From contig JAVXUO010002934.1 in NCBI GenBank assembly GCA_033065855.1, positions 186,001-250,000 on the forward strand: a stretch of DNA of 64,000 nt, written 5' to 3'. Below, piece by piece: positions 34,721 to 46,199 of the stretch. Each line of letters starts with the position of its first letter. Position 1 is the first letter of the stretch. Origin of the DNA: Escallonia rubra (lineage: Eukaryota > Streptophyta > Magnoliopsida > Escalloniales > Escalloniaceae). The notes beneath the pieces are model-generated. The model was given only the letters and a program-made list of their open reading frames with translations, was not told the DNA's origin and made no database searches. The translations under genes and the position numbers were made by a program.

Positions 34721-35253
34721 ATTAAGGTTCAACACACCAAACCTCAAATTATGCAGTAAAGATTGACAATTAAAGTTCAAATTCAACATTAACCCTAACA
34801 CCCTTCTTCATCATCGTCCTCCTCGACCATACCGTTAGGTTCATTACCTCACACTTTGTAGTGGTTTCTCTTGTCATGATCAGTTATCTTATTTCACAAC
34901 GCACACTTTCGCAGTCGTTTTTGACCCGTTGCATCTTCAATCGGACTCTTCATACGCATTGCTCATTTTTGCTCTTTTGTTTGAGAAAGAATTGGATAAA
35001 AAATATCTTCATCCTCACCTTGCAGACTGGCTCTGTCAACAATTGGCTGTGAAGCAATGACCAAAGCTCGAGTGGTTCTAATGGCTGGAGTCGTCCGAGT
35101 ATTTGGAGTGTCCCGTCTGTCTAGTATTGCCACCCTGAACTGTGCAAGATTACCCTTATCCTGTGCGGCTGCGTCAACTTGATACTTGTACCCATCAAAT
35201 GTTGACGCCGCATCCAACGATAAACCATGCATGATGTTACAGAGGTGATTATA

Positions 35254-37107
35254 TCACAATGTCTCAGATTGCCCGAAATTAACTGTAACATTGGGCATGT
35301 AAGGTATGTGACCGTGTACTCTATTGGCTTGCTTCGTCCACCGATCTAAGATATACTCTTTCAAAATTTCATGAGCATTCTTCGCGCTAAAAAATTTCAG
35401 CGCGTGTCGACAAAGTATACCTTTATGCTCAAACAGTTGACAGTTGCAATTAACAAATCCGGTGTCTAGACAAACCGATACGGTGAAATGTCTTCTGTTC
35501 TTCGGAGCCGAAGAAGAGCACGTATTGGAAAATTTTGTCACATTTTTCAAACCATAAACTTTGAGATCTTTGGTGCATTGCTCGTTCAAATTTGTCATGC
35601 TATATTGATTAGACTTTTGTAGTTCCTCTTGAAACTGCCTAAACATTTTCTTGGTATAGATTTGAGCCGCATGAGCCTCAAAAGGTGAAAAAATTACTAT
35701 GGCTCTTTCTCTGTAAACAGTAGCCGCGTCGGCTTTTCTTTCAAGAAAAAATTGATTGTCAAGGGCTTTCTGCATCTCAAGTACGAACTCCTTTACACTT
35801 GAAAAATGTCCTACGTACCTATCAAAGAATGCATTCATACATTCGCTTCTCGAGGTCGTAGTCATTCCGGCTGCAAAAAACTTTTTGGTATAGGCACCAA
35901 CCCATTGTGTCTTGATCTCATACAACGCTTTCAACCATTCATGACTGTGCAAAGAGTAGTCATCCATTAACTAGGCCCACCTCTCCTCGAACACGTCGAC
36001 CGTCAATGATTTCTTGACACATGTATTAAAGTCACTCTTGAATGTCGGATAGTTTGCATATACAGTGTGGAGCCGTTCGGGATATTTGTTGCTTATGTGT
36101 CATGTGCACATGCCATGATGAGTATCTGGAAAGACCTTAGCGATTGCATTTTTCTTTGCCAAATCCTGGTCGGTGATGATGATTTTTGGAGGGATATGAT
36201 TCATTGCTTCAAGTCACGTTTCAAATAACCACGTAAATGACTCCTCTGTCTCATCCCTAAGCAGGGCAAAGCCAAACAAGATTGATTGGTAGTGGTGGTT
36301 CACCCCGGTAAATGGAGCAAAAGGCATAGAGTACTTATTTGTGTGGTATGTGGTGTCAAACGTCACAACATCGCCAAAGTTTTGGTAAGCAGCTCTAGAA
36401 CGAGCATCCACCCAAAATATAGTACTAATGCGGTTCTCATCATCCAGTTGGAGACTATAGAAAAAGCCAGAATTCCCACCCTGAAGGCGCTTGAAGATAT
36501 CAAGTGTAGGTAGAGAATCACTCTTATTGAAAGACTCTCTCCTCTGAGCACGAATTTCATTTCGAAGGTCTACTTCGTTGAAACTCAACTTGTCTCTCCC
36601 CCCGGCCTGGCTTGAGAAAACTCCCATCATTCTAGAAGGTGAAATTTTAGCCTCGGTCATTGTAAATATCAGTTGTCTGTGTGCCGCGCTTATTTGTCGG
36701 TGCGAATGAATTTGATCGATCTTACTAGGGGTCATCAATTGATGATTATGCCTTGACTCGACTCCCGTCACAACCCAATGGTTTTCATTTTTCCGGTGAA
36801 CTACATACACATGGACCTTGCAACCGGTATCCAAAAATGTGTCCCCCCCTTTTTTTTTGTCTTGTTGGCCCTTCATCACTGATCTGAACCACCGGGGGTA
36901 CATGCGGTGCTCCTCTATGACACTCAAATAGTTGGGAACAAATTTGATTTGTTTTGGCCCGTTTTCTAGTCGTCTTAATTCTAACACCGAAACCCAGCTT
37001 TTTCGAATATGCTCTATAGTATGCTTCAACTTAGTCCAGTGTTGGAAAAACTTGACCTTTGTAAGGTGGATCAGAATCTTCACAAAAATTATTTCCTCCA
37101 ATTGCAT
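35254..37107 (-). pseudogene. mudrA-like: MULE transposase (MURA/FAR1-like, SWIM zinc finger) of M1, broken
   Basis: The gene runs 37107 to 35254. The first 297 codons hold the FAR1/WRKY-GCM1-like DNA-binding part (CKVHVYVVHRKNENHWVV, HNHQLMTPSKID at about 100-130) and the start of the catalytic core, with the first Asp in VTFDTTYHTNKYSMPF (about residue 249). The second Asp lies in IIITDQDLAKKNA (about 36160-36190). The last 237 codons hold SRSECMNAFFDRY and the SWIM finger CNCQLFEHKGILCRHAL. The order and residues are those of plant MULE transposases, from which FHY3/FAR1 were domesticated. Three in-frame stops interrupt it (about 36214 and 36100, both TGA where Trp is expected, and about 35971). 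It converges on the PMD-ULP gene. Its likely promoter, 37108-37550, is AT- and GAAATG-rich. Confidence 0.85.
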
Positions 37108-37554
37108 CCATATTTATATTGAAATCTACAAAAATATATTTTTTTAAATTCTCAACACATCATAGAATTAAATGAAAAGAAACTGAAATGAAATGGAATG
37201 AAATGAAATGAAAAGGAAAAACTTACTATGTAGTATTGTTGCTTTCAATTGTCTCCTCCTTTAAGATAATTGCTCCAATTTTGGCTTCAAGATAATATCA
37301 CCAACTATGGATAAACTAGCTTCAAGATATAAGTAAAAACTTGCTAGAGACTTAAAGTTTGTGATATTGGAAGAATTTAGTAGAGTTTTTGTTTGGGGTT
37401 GATGAAAGATGTAGTGGTGAAGAAATGTGAGTTTCGGGTTTATGGAGGATGAAGAAATGGTTAGGGCTCGAGAGTGAGAAAGTGGGGAAAGGGAGAGAGA
37501 GAGAGTATAAAGGAATAGGGGAATGAATCTGCCTAAGGAGTGAAAAGGGGACCC

Positions 37555-37848
37555 AGGTAACCGCTACAAAGAGTAGCGGTTAGGGGCCCATTGACAGCTA
37601 CTCTTTGTGGCGGTTAGGTGGGCTATTTCTCTAATGATGTGGGCCATTAACCCCCAGTCTTTGTGGCGGTTAGGTGGGCCCCCAACCGCTACAAAGACTG
37701 GCGGTTAGGGTATTTTGCACATGAAAGGATATTTTTTGCTTTTGCACTAACCGCCACTCTTATAAACGGTTAGCACTTTTTGAAAAAAAGGGTCAAATTT
37801 GGGCCATCCACAGGTACAAGTGGACGGCCAGATATGTGGTGGAGAAAT
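37555..37848. repeat. Right terminal repeat of M1, tip missing
   Basis: Inverse of 30145-30420. It holds five CCGC...GCGG palindromes between 37558 and 37775 and ends ...TGGTGGAGAAAT. The last 35 or so bases expected from the left end are absent, and M2's tip starts at 37852. Confidence 0.7.
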
Positions 37849-38489
37849 ATAGGGAGCCGATCCCTATTTACCGGTGGAGAAACAACAATTTCTCCACCAC
37901 ATATCTGGGCGTCCACTTGTACCCGTGGATGGCCGAGATTTGACCCTTTTTTTTTTTTCAAAAAGTGCTAACCACAGGTCTTTATAGCGGTTAGGGTAAT
38001 TGCCAGATTTACCCTTTGTAGTGTAAAATCCCCTAACCACTTGGTCTTTGTAGCGGTTAGTGGCCCACCATTAATGCCCTAACTGCTACACTTACTGGGG
38101 GGTTAATGGCCCACATAAATGCCCTACCGCTACACTTACTGGGGGTTAGTGGCCCACATAAATTGAAAAGGACCCCACCTAAGCGCCGCAAAGAGTAGCG
38201 GTTAGAGTGTAACTGCTTGACTTTACCACCTGGGAGCAAGATTTTGGTAGTGAGTTGGTCAATTGTTAATGTGATGTTGTGGCCCACCATTAATTTGTGG
38301 TTGTGTCCCCTTCATTTCCACTCAGAAGTTCCAGTCAAACAATTTGTTAGTGTGTAGGATCCAATTCATCAAACGATTAAGATATAGGGTTAAATAAACA
38401 CTACAAATAAAATCTAGAGGTTTTTTTGCTACCCCATCCTAGTTTTAATACACATATACTTTCTTTCTGGCTTTTACTTTGAATTCCAG

Positions 38490-38603
38490 GTACCAAATGG
38501 GATAGGAACCATTCTCGGAATCGTGCAATTGGCGTTGTATTTCTACTATAAACGTAAGGCATGAGAAGACTCTAGAGAACCATTAATAGTCTCATTTTCC
38601 TGA
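38490..38603 (+). pseudogene. Captured terminal exon of a SWEET (MtN3/saliva) sugar transporter
   Basis: A TTTGAATTCCAG acceptor (ending 38489) precedes an exon reading VPN then GIGTILGIVQLALYFYYKRKA, which is the seventh membrane helix of SWEET transporters (usual pattern P-N-G-x-G-x-x-x-G-x-x-Q-L-x-L-Y). It is followed in frame, after one TGA, by EDSREPLIVSFS and a stop, a tail of the kind seen in some SWEETs (SREPLIVS). SWEETs move sucrose or hexoses across membranes. Only this exon is present, so no transporter can be made. The sequence 38430-38489 upstream looks like the donor gene's intron. It sits between the inverted repeats of M2. Confidence 0.72.
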
Positions 38604-39007
38604 AAAGGTGCGTTGGCTTGGTAAATGCACATTTCTGCTATATATTTTGGAACCTTCAGATACTTGCTGCCGTAATCGTTGGCATCTCCTATTTTTGTAA
38701 GCCTTCGGATGCTGGATATATTGATATCCAATCGCGTTTTATTCATTGTGTGATATGGCCATTATTTATCAGAGTGATTAGTAAATGTTTCAAAGACATC
38801 TGCTGCTTTATACATTTTGTTTTGTTATTCATGCAGGGAATGCAATGTTTGGATCTCACTGCAGTAGATGGTCAGTTAAAGGGCTTTTTAATTGCCCTTT
38901 TTCATAATTTGTTGGAAATGTTTCGTTCTGCTGTTCTATTTGATGGAAAGCGTCAATGCTTTATTTGGCCAGTGAACTGCAAAGCCAAAATGCTCGAAGT
39001 AAATTGA
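38604..39007 (+). other. Captured non-coding or unassigned gene piece in M2
   Basis: The first part is probably the 3' UTR of the SWEET donor. At 38836 a TTCATGCAG acceptor precedes GGAATGCAATG and an open stretch to 39007 (LDLTAVDGQLKGFLIALFHN). The frame 38618-39007 is open but resembles no family I know. It may be a second captured fragment. Confidence 0.35.
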
Positions 39008-39496
39008 CCAACTCACTACCAAAATCTTGCTCCCAGGTGGTAAAGTCAAGCAGTTTCACTCTAACCGCTACAAAGAGTAGCGGTTAGGGCCCACCGGCCG
39101 CTACTCTTTGTGGTGCTTAGGTGGGGTCCATTTCAATTTTTGTGGGCCACTAACCCCCGGTAAGTGTAGTGGTGAGGGCATATATGTGGGCCATTAATCC
39201 CCAGTAAGTGTAGCGGTTAGGGCATTAATGGTGGACCACTAACCGCTACAAAGACCCACGGTTAGGGGACTTTACACTACAAAGTGTAAATCTGGCAATT
39301 ACCCTAACCGCTAAAAGACCCACAGTTAGCACTTTTTGAAAAAAAAAAAGACAAATCATGGCTATCCACAGGTACACGTGGACGGCCAGATATATGGCGG
39401 AGAAATTGTTGTTTCTCCACCGGTAGATAGGGATCGACTCCCTATATGGGGGCCGATCCCCACCCACCGGTGGGAAAAATTTTATTTTCCCACCCA

Positions 39497-39735
39497 ATCG
39501 CCACTAGGAGTAGCGATTGCACTAAATTATTTTTGTGCAATCGCCACTCTTTGTGGGGATTGGAATGATTGAAAAAAAAAACAATCATTCCAATCGCAAC
39601 AAAGAGTGGCGATTGGCATGGTGCCAATCGCCACTCTTTGTTGCGATTGGAATGATTGTTTTTTTTCAATCATTCCAATCCCCACAAAGAGTGGCGATTG
39701 CACAAAAATAATTTAGTGCAATCGCTACTCTTTGT
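39497..39735. repeat. About 115-bp-armed hairpin near the left end of M3
   Basis: Arms 39497-39618 and 39622-39735 around the centre GATTGGCA-TGG-TGCCAATC. Each arm contains copies of the AATCGC(A/C)AC...AAAGAGTGGCGATT palindrome, the M3 counterpart of the M1/M2 motif. A related block lies in the right end (49040-49280). Confidence 0.8.
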
Positions 39736-39749
39736 TGCGATTGCTTTTG

Positions 39750-40060
39750 TCTATCCTTTTTCTCCCCCCCCCCCCTCCTCCCCCCCCCTCCTCCGGTCAA
39801 CCTTCCTTCCCCCCCCCTGGCCCCCATGTCCTTTTTCCCCGAAAGAGAAAGACAAGGCCCTACCCACTGTCCTTTCCCCCACCCCCATTGTCCTTTCCCC
39901 CACCCGTGATCCCTCTTTTCCCCCGTGATGACCCCCTTCCCCCACGCGTCATTCCCCCCCCCTCCCCCCACCCCCACGTGTCAGCTCCCCCTCCCCCCAC
40001 CCTGCTCACTCACGGGTTTCCTGTGAGTGACTGTCTTCTTTCTTCCTTTTCTCGCTATAA
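39750..40060. repeat. Pyrimidine-rich low-complexity part of M3 left TIR
   Basis: Runs of C and CCT dominate. The inverse, purine-rich block is at 48540-48920 on the right. Long frames called across both (for example 39732-40205 and 48425-49300) come from this composition and are not genes. Confidence 0.6.
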
Positions 40061-40429
40061 AATCCCCCTCCCCGAACCACAATTTAAACAATCTCCTCAT
40101 TCTCCATATCTCACCTACATAATCTCCACAACAATACAAACAAAAAAATTTTACTCTAGAAGATCGGTGGATTTTTCGTCCAATTTTTCAAGTCAAAACA
40201 AGTAAGTATTTTGAATTTTCTTATAATTCAATGTTAATTTCAAATTGTTATTACCAATTGATTATTTAAATTGTGTTACGCTTAAATTGTTCTTAAAATA
40301 GTCTAAAATTAGTGTTTAGGGCGTCAAAATTACGTTTTTACACATCGGGGTATTACATTAGAAAGATTAGAAAATAGCGATTTTTTAGGGCGTCAAAATT
40401 ATGATTTTTTACGAATTTATAAAAAATAG

Positions 40430-43400
40430 CTAGAGCTAGATTTTGCCAAAGTGAAAAAAGAGACCCTAGTTATTTTTAAAACATCTCTATCAGGTAAAAA
40501 TTTCACATTTTTCCAAATACTCGAAAAGGCGTAAACTGATACCCGCAGCCTCGTAACTTCGCAGATGAATTTAAAATATCAAGCTAGCGCGATTTCGCGC
40601 GAAACTTTTTTGAGAACCCTAGGATGTTGGGAAGTTCCATTCCCCAGGAATTCGGGCCATTCCGAAACCGGTAGCAATTTTTTGCCGAACGGGCTTTTAA
40701 GCGCTCGATCCGGGGCTTAATTTCACCCAGCACCCTGTACTTAGGAGTCAATTGCACCCAGCACCCTAGGGTTTTAATTTTGGCACCCAACACCAAAATG
40801 TTTAAAATCTTGGTTTCCAACACCAAATAACGGTCAAAATGGTCTTTGACCGTTACGTCCGTTAATTTTTTAGGGGCAAAATAGTCTCTTTGTCCTTTGC
40901 AAATGACATGGTGTCCATGTCATTTCCACGTGATCAATTCTTCACTCAATCTATCCCATTGGACCCACTTCATTATCTTCATCCCCCACCCTCACCCTAC
41001 CCACTCATTTATACCACCACCCTTCCTGAGCACACTACCACCACCAACCTACGAAGCCATGTTGCCAAAACTTACCTGCAACCAAACCCCCCACGGCCAC
41101 CAACCTATGAATCCCCACCTCAATCACGACCTGAAAACCCGCCACCGCCAACCGCTGATCCTAGTAACCCACAATCACACCTACCCACCATATCTGACCA
41201 CCCCACCCATCCACCACCGAGCCCTTTCAAATTACTCCACCAACCAGCCACCGCCCTTCATCATTGTGGTGCCACCAGCAAGCCCCAGATCTGCATCCCA
41301 GATCCTAGCGTGATTTGGTCATTCGACTATATTTTGAACCAATGGTGTTCGGTCTTGGGTCATGGATCTGGGCGCTAGCAGTGAATGGGTTGAGATTGAT
41401 GGTGATTGGGGTGAACCCGTGGGTTGTGATTTGGTAGTGCTGATGGTTCGGTGGTTGTGGGTTAACAGTAATGGTCCGAAATAGTACTGGTGGTTGCGGG
41501 ACTGTCGGTGGGGCTAAGGAAGGGGCTATGGGAGGGACGGGGCTGTAGGAGGGAATGAGGAAGGGGTTGTGGACAGGGCAGAGGTGGTAACATAGCGGGG
41601 AGTGGGGCTTAGTGTATGTTGGTATTAGTGACAAAGGTTTGGCGTGGTGCGGGGTGTGTGGACCGAGAAAATGGCCGTACTCCGACGAACTCCCCAGAAC
41701 GACAGAGAGGGGCGCCCGGTCTCCGGTCAGAAGGTCGGCTCCATCGTCGGTCCCGGCGAGGACAGTGACGGGTCAGCGGTGGAATGCAGGGCCGGCTAAT
41801 GGCATCCGGCGGGATCCCAGCGAAAGATGAATCCAGGTAACGGTACTGCGATAGGCTCCGTCGGCTCCATCTCCCTGCGAATCGCCGATCGATATGCCCC
41901 TCGAATAAACAGTTGGGAAATTTTGTAATTGGGGATTAATTGAAAGATATGTGGAAGGAGAGAGAGAATAAGGGTTGTTGGAGGGAAATGACGTGGACAG
42001 CCAATTGGCCATGTGTCACTAACTGGGATGACATGTAATCTTTAGGGGCAATAATCCCATTTTGCCCCTGAAAAACTAACAGCCGTTTAGTCAACAGGCA
42101 ATTTGACCGTCATTTGGTGCTGGGTGCCAAAATTAAAACCCTAGGGTGCTGGGTGCAATTGACCCCTAAGTACAGGGTGCTGGGTAAAATTAACCCCTCG
42201 ATCCGGACACCGGTTCGGGATTTTTGGACGAAAAATCCCTAAAATACTTTTTAGATCAAGAATGAACTCAGGAAACTTAAAATAGCATCTTAAAGCACTT
42301 TTGAGATTTTTCCTGATGCCAGGGGCATTTTGGTAATTCGCCACCCGAGAGGGGTATTTTGGTAATTTTACGGTGTCAGCTTTTTCAAACGAATTTTCAG
42401 TCCATAAATGTAAGCAAAGCACCTGAAAGGCTGATTTGAAGCCAATTCGAGGGGCGTTGGGGTCGCTAAAAGTGAAAACTTAATTAGACAGTTTTTCATG
42501 AATTTATAAAAATTAGCTAGAGCTAGATTTTGCCAAAGTACAAAAAATAGACCCTAGTTATTTTTAAAATACCTATATCATGGAAAATGTTCAGATTTTT
42601 CCAAAGACTGGAAAGGGGTTAACTGATACGCGCAACCTTGTAACTTCGCAGTGTAATTTAAAATATCAACGGAGCGCGATTTCGCGTGAAACTTTTTTGA
42701 GAACCCTAGGATGCTGGGAAGTTCCACTCCCCAGGAATTCGGGCCATTCCGAAGCCGTTAGCAATTTTTTTGCCGAACAGGCTTTTACGCACTCGATCCG
42801 GACACCGGTTCGGGATTTTTGGGCGAAAAATCCCTAAAATACTTTTTAGATCAAGAATGAACTCAGGAAGCTTAAAATAGCATTTTAAAGCACTTTTGAG
42901 ATTTTTCCTGATGCCAGGGGGCATCTTGGTAGTTCGCCGCCCCGAGAGGGGTATTTTGGTAATTTTACGGTGTCAAGTTTTTGAAACGACTCCTCAGTCT
43001 GTAAATGTAAGCAAAGCACCTGAAAGGCTGATTTGAGGCCGATTCGTGGGGCGTTGGGGTCGCTAAAGGTGAAAACTTAATTAGACAGTTTTTCACGAAT
43101 TTATAAAAAATAGCTAGAGCTAGATTTTGCCAAATTACAAATAAGAGACCCTAGTTATTTTTAAAATATCTGTATCAGGTAAAAATTTCAGATTTTTCCA
43201 GCATCTGGAAAGGGGTTAACTGATACGCGCAACCTTGTAACTTCGCAGTGTAATTTAAAATATCAAGCTAGCGCGATTTCGCGCGAAACTTTTTTGAGAA
43301 CCCTAGGATGCTGGGAAGTTCCATTCCCCAGGCATTCGGGCCATTCCGAAGCCGTTAGCAATTTTTTTTCCTTTCGGGCTTTTCCGCGCTCGATCCGGAC

Positions 43401-44040
43401 ACCCGTTCGGGATTTCTGGGCGAAACTTCCGTAAAATACTTTTTACATAACGAATCAGTTCAGGAACCTTAAAATAGCTCCTTAAAGCGCCTTTGAGATT
43501 TTTTCTGATGCCAGGGGGCATTTTGGTAGTTCGCCGGCCCCCGAGGGGTATTTTGGTAATTTTACGATGTCAAGTTTTTCAAACGACCTGCCAGTCCGTA
43601 AATGTAAGCAAAGCACCTGAAATGCCGGTTTGAAGCCGATTCGCGGGGCGTTGGGGTGATAATGAACCCCGGGCCATTTCGGTAATTTACCTCTCATCGG
43701 GGGCTATTTTCCTAATTTTACATTACACAAATTTCCCGAATGACTTTTAGTTCAGGAAAGGGTGTGAGACACCCGAAAAGTTATTTTAAAGTTGTGAATT
43801 TAGGAAGCTTAAAAGTCGTTCGAAAAAACTATTCAGCTTTTCTGATGCCATGGGGCATTTTGGTGCTTCGGAATCCCGAGAGGGGTATTTCGTTACTTTG
43901 CCCCTTTCAGTTTTTCAAATGACTGCTTCGTCCAGAAATGTAAGCAAAGCACCTGAAAGGTTGTTTCGAAGCTGATTTGGGGCGTTAGGGTGATAATGAA
44001 CCCCCGGGGGCATTTCGGTAATTTGTCGCTCATCGGGGGC
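40430..44040 (+). repeat. Left array of about 600-bp units in M3
   Basis: At least three units plus a partial fourth. Landmarks per unit: AGCTAGAGCTAGATTTTGCC, then ATCAAGCTAGCGCGATTTCG, GATGCTGGGAAGTTCCA, CGGACACCGGTTCGGGAT, TTTTCCTGATGCCAGG and GGGGCGTTGGGGTCGCTAA. Unit starts are near 40430, 42510 and 43110; the first is lengthened by the nested MULE. The same units occur in inverse at 46200-48160. Small frames within (for example 42580-42924) recur once per unit and lack any domain. Confidence 0.85.
40713..42196. mobile_element. Nested MULE with perfect 9-bp target duplication
   Basis: Starts GGGCTTAATTTCACCCAGC and ends GCTGGGTAAAATTAACCC; inverted repeats of about 100 bp (to about 40815 and from about 42090). 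CTCGATCCG is duplicated at 40704-40712 and 42197-42205, and the uninterrupted target is seen in the other array units (for example at 42793). Length is 1484 bp. The interior is CCACC-rich on the left (40960-41310) and G-rich on the right. A coding-like stretch around 41640-41830 was not recognised, so Pack-MULE status is possible but unproven. Confidence 0.85.
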
Positions 44041-44125
44041 TATTTTGGTAATTTTACATTATACAAATTTTCCAACAATTACACTGCAAATAATTTTTAT
44101 TCTTCTTTTATTTAATTCTATGACT

Positions 44126-44179
44126 TGTTGGTGTTGCGTACCGGGGTTCCCCTTGGTAACCCCGGTACGCAACACCAAA
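44126..44179. repeat. Snap-back palindrome at the break of the M3 PMD gene
   Basis: TTGGTGTTGCGTACCGGGGTT (ending about 44150) is followed, after CCCCTTGGT, by its inverse AACCCCGGTACGCAACACC. The right arm is genuine PMD coding sequence (the AYRGYQ region); the left arm is its inverted duplicate, where the ULP-coding continuation is lost. Confidence 0.8.
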
Positions 44180-45835
44180 GTTGTGAAGATCAGTCTTGTA
44201 CGACTCAATGGAGCTCTTGAAACTGTCAGGCGCATGCGCGACATACCAGTCAAACCGCTCGAGCTGCTTGAACAGCTCGGTGCCCGTGTCAACCTAAAAA
44301 CATGCATAGAAAAATCACCGTCATCATTTCAGGCATGGTCGAGAAGGTGCGCAAATAAATATTGAAACGACACTAGGTTGACTTACAATGCTCAATGCCC
44401 AGAACTGGTCATAGACCTCACGTGGCGCATACGATTTGGTCCTCACTTGGGAAGGGCGAGTCACCCTCGTGCGCGTCACCCTGAGAAATCACTGTAAGTA
44501 TTCCTCAGTACTAATGCCGTCGTGCTTCAGCGATACAAGGCTTTCATATGTTTCCTGCCAGGTATTCCACTGTTGCACCTCGTCACCCAACATAATCCAG
44601 GCATCAGCCATCTCGAAGTTCGGCCCTCGCCCACCCCTGTATGGCCGCATGTCTACAGCGGGTTTTGGTATCCCTTGTGGACAGCCAGCTTGCTTCATAG
44701 CTCGATCGGGCATCTGAAACTCACATTCTTTGAAGTGAATGAGCGGCACCCGAACCAAACCTGTCAGCACGTACGACACCGGAAGTTGCCAACATGACTC
44801 ATCCAACAGATGCATCACCTTCCCATATGGCTGCCACGTCACCTGGGATGCATCCATCATATCTAGTTCCTTCCGATAGAACATTAGATGGTGGTGAGGG
44901 TCTACCCGTCTCCTTCGTTTGGTCGTAGGCCCCCAGGCCCACACCCTAGGCCACGTCTCATCGGAATCAGCTACGGGCTGTGGACGACCCGTGGGTAGCC
45001 TCTCGTAAGACCAAACCTGTGAACGCAAACATTATATGGAATTAGTAATTAATCACGAATATATTGACACGTCAACCAAGAATATTGGACAAAAACGTCA
45101 AACCTGTAATAGAGTGATGCAGGCGGCAATGGACTTGGCACCCTTTCTCGTAGCTTTGTGCAATGCTCGATATAGGTGCGCAAGGACAGCTGAACCCCAC
45201 GAATACGAGTATACCTCCTCAAGATTCTCCAAGAACACCATATACTTCGGATGCACCGTATTTTTTTTTTGCGTCGGAAGTAGTATAGATCCAGTAATAT
45301 ACAAAAGGAATGCCTTCGTATACGTCACCAAATCATGAGGAGTGTATTCATCCGGTAGCTCGCCGTACTGCTCTCTCAGCCATTTAAGTTTTATGCCGTT
45401 GGTTGTAAGAGCGTCCCTCGGAATTCCGAGAAAATACTGCCTAGCCATCGTCGCTATGGATGCAGACGTTTTACTCGAAGTAATGGGTCTGCCGTGACAT
45501 GGGATTCCAAGTATGAATCCGACGTCCTCTAATGTAATAGTCATTTCACCAAACCGGAAGTGAAATGAGTTCGTCTCGCCCCTCCATCGTTCAACTAGAG
45601 CGGATATAAGGCAATCGTCGTGCCGAGACCAATTCCCGCAATCGGTGAACACGGTCAAATTTTGATCGTGTAATAGTTGTATTTGTTCCTCGTTCAGTAC
45701 CCACTCGTCGAGGTGACTTGTGCTTTGAATTGTTTCCAAAATACCCCTATCGACACCGTCAAATATGTCCCTCGCGACGTGGTCATCGTCATCGTATAGG
45801 ATTGATGTATCATGAGGTCCAGGGCAAAAATCCAT
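44126..45835 (-). pseudogene. Truncated PMD gene of M3
   Basis: Second copy of the M1 PMD gene, on minus. Exon 1 (45835 to about 45107) starts MDFCPGPHDTSILYDDDDH and is open for the whole exon: CLISALVERWRGET, HFRFGEMTITLEDVGFILG, then VYSYSWGSAVLAHLYRALHK. Exon 2 (about 45016 to 44396) reads VWSYERLPTGRP ... VDPHHHLMFYRKELDMMD with one TGA at about 44489, where M1 has Trp. A third exon (about 44295-44140) reads LFKQLERFDWYVAH. It keeps Trp where M1 has stops (31860, 32671), so it is the better-preserved copy. The ULP part is missing: the gene is cut at an inverted duplication at 44126-44172. It lies in the centre of the inverted arrays. Confidence 0.75.
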
Positions 45836-46199
45836 ATCTGTAAGAACAAAATATAATCGTAAACCAACTTAGCGTCCATAATATTTACATTCCAAAACTG
45901 TAACTGAATCGTTAACCTAGCTTACCAACGCATTAGCAATAGTCATTAAATCATTATTTTAATGTATTAAAACCATTCCTCACTTCCCACCACTCCGAAC
46001 GCTTAATAACGCTAGTTCCCTGAAATTTAGCGCTAACGTGGTTATCTAGCAATATCCCCCCCCCCCCCCGATGGCCTCTACACCCCCAACACCTCAAAAC
46101 TGCTTTTAAACCACTTTTTAAATGTATTACATCAATTATATACCAAATATTTCCTCAGAATATTTTAAGGGGAAAGTTACCAAAACACCCCCAACTTAT

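Larger units (their letters stand above)
30109..37848. mobile_element. MULE 'M1' with PMD-ULP gene and MURA transposase gene
   Basis: The left terminus GGGAGTCGATCCCTATC begins right after a TA run. The first 200 bases (to GTGGATGGCCCAGATTTGA and beyond) recur in inverse at about 37560-37848. The right terminus lacks the outermost 35 or so bases; M2 starts three bases later. Between the ends are two convergent genes: a plant-mobile-domain/ULP gene on plus (31225-33862) and a FAR1-like MULE transposase on minus (35254-37107). Both are broken, so the element looks dead, but its full layout is preserved. PMD and ULP-like cargo are known from plant MULEs (the Kaonashi type carries ULP-like genes). 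Confidence 0.8.
37852..39442. mobile_element. Pack-MULE 'M2' carrying a SWEET gene fragment
   Basis: The two ends are long inverted repeats of about 410-430 bp: 37852-38265 and about 39008-39442. Shared landmarks are GGGAG(C/T)CGATCCCTAT at the tips, CCACATAAATG-type text, and ACTGCTTGACTTTACCACCTGGGAGC / its inverse at the inner edge. They contain at least six CCGCTACAAAGAGTAGCGG-like palindromes. The middle, 38266-39007, is not transposon-like: it contains an intron end, a SWEET coding exon with its stop, UTR-like sequence and another intron/exon-like junction. No transposase is present. Flanks are short TA-type tracts (ATA left, TATAT right), so a target duplication cannot be judged. Confidence 0.8.

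Noticed and set aside
42580-43697. Recurring 70-90-codon frames in M3 arrays
   Set aside because: They recur once per repeat unit with shifting ends and contain no domain; not supported as genes.
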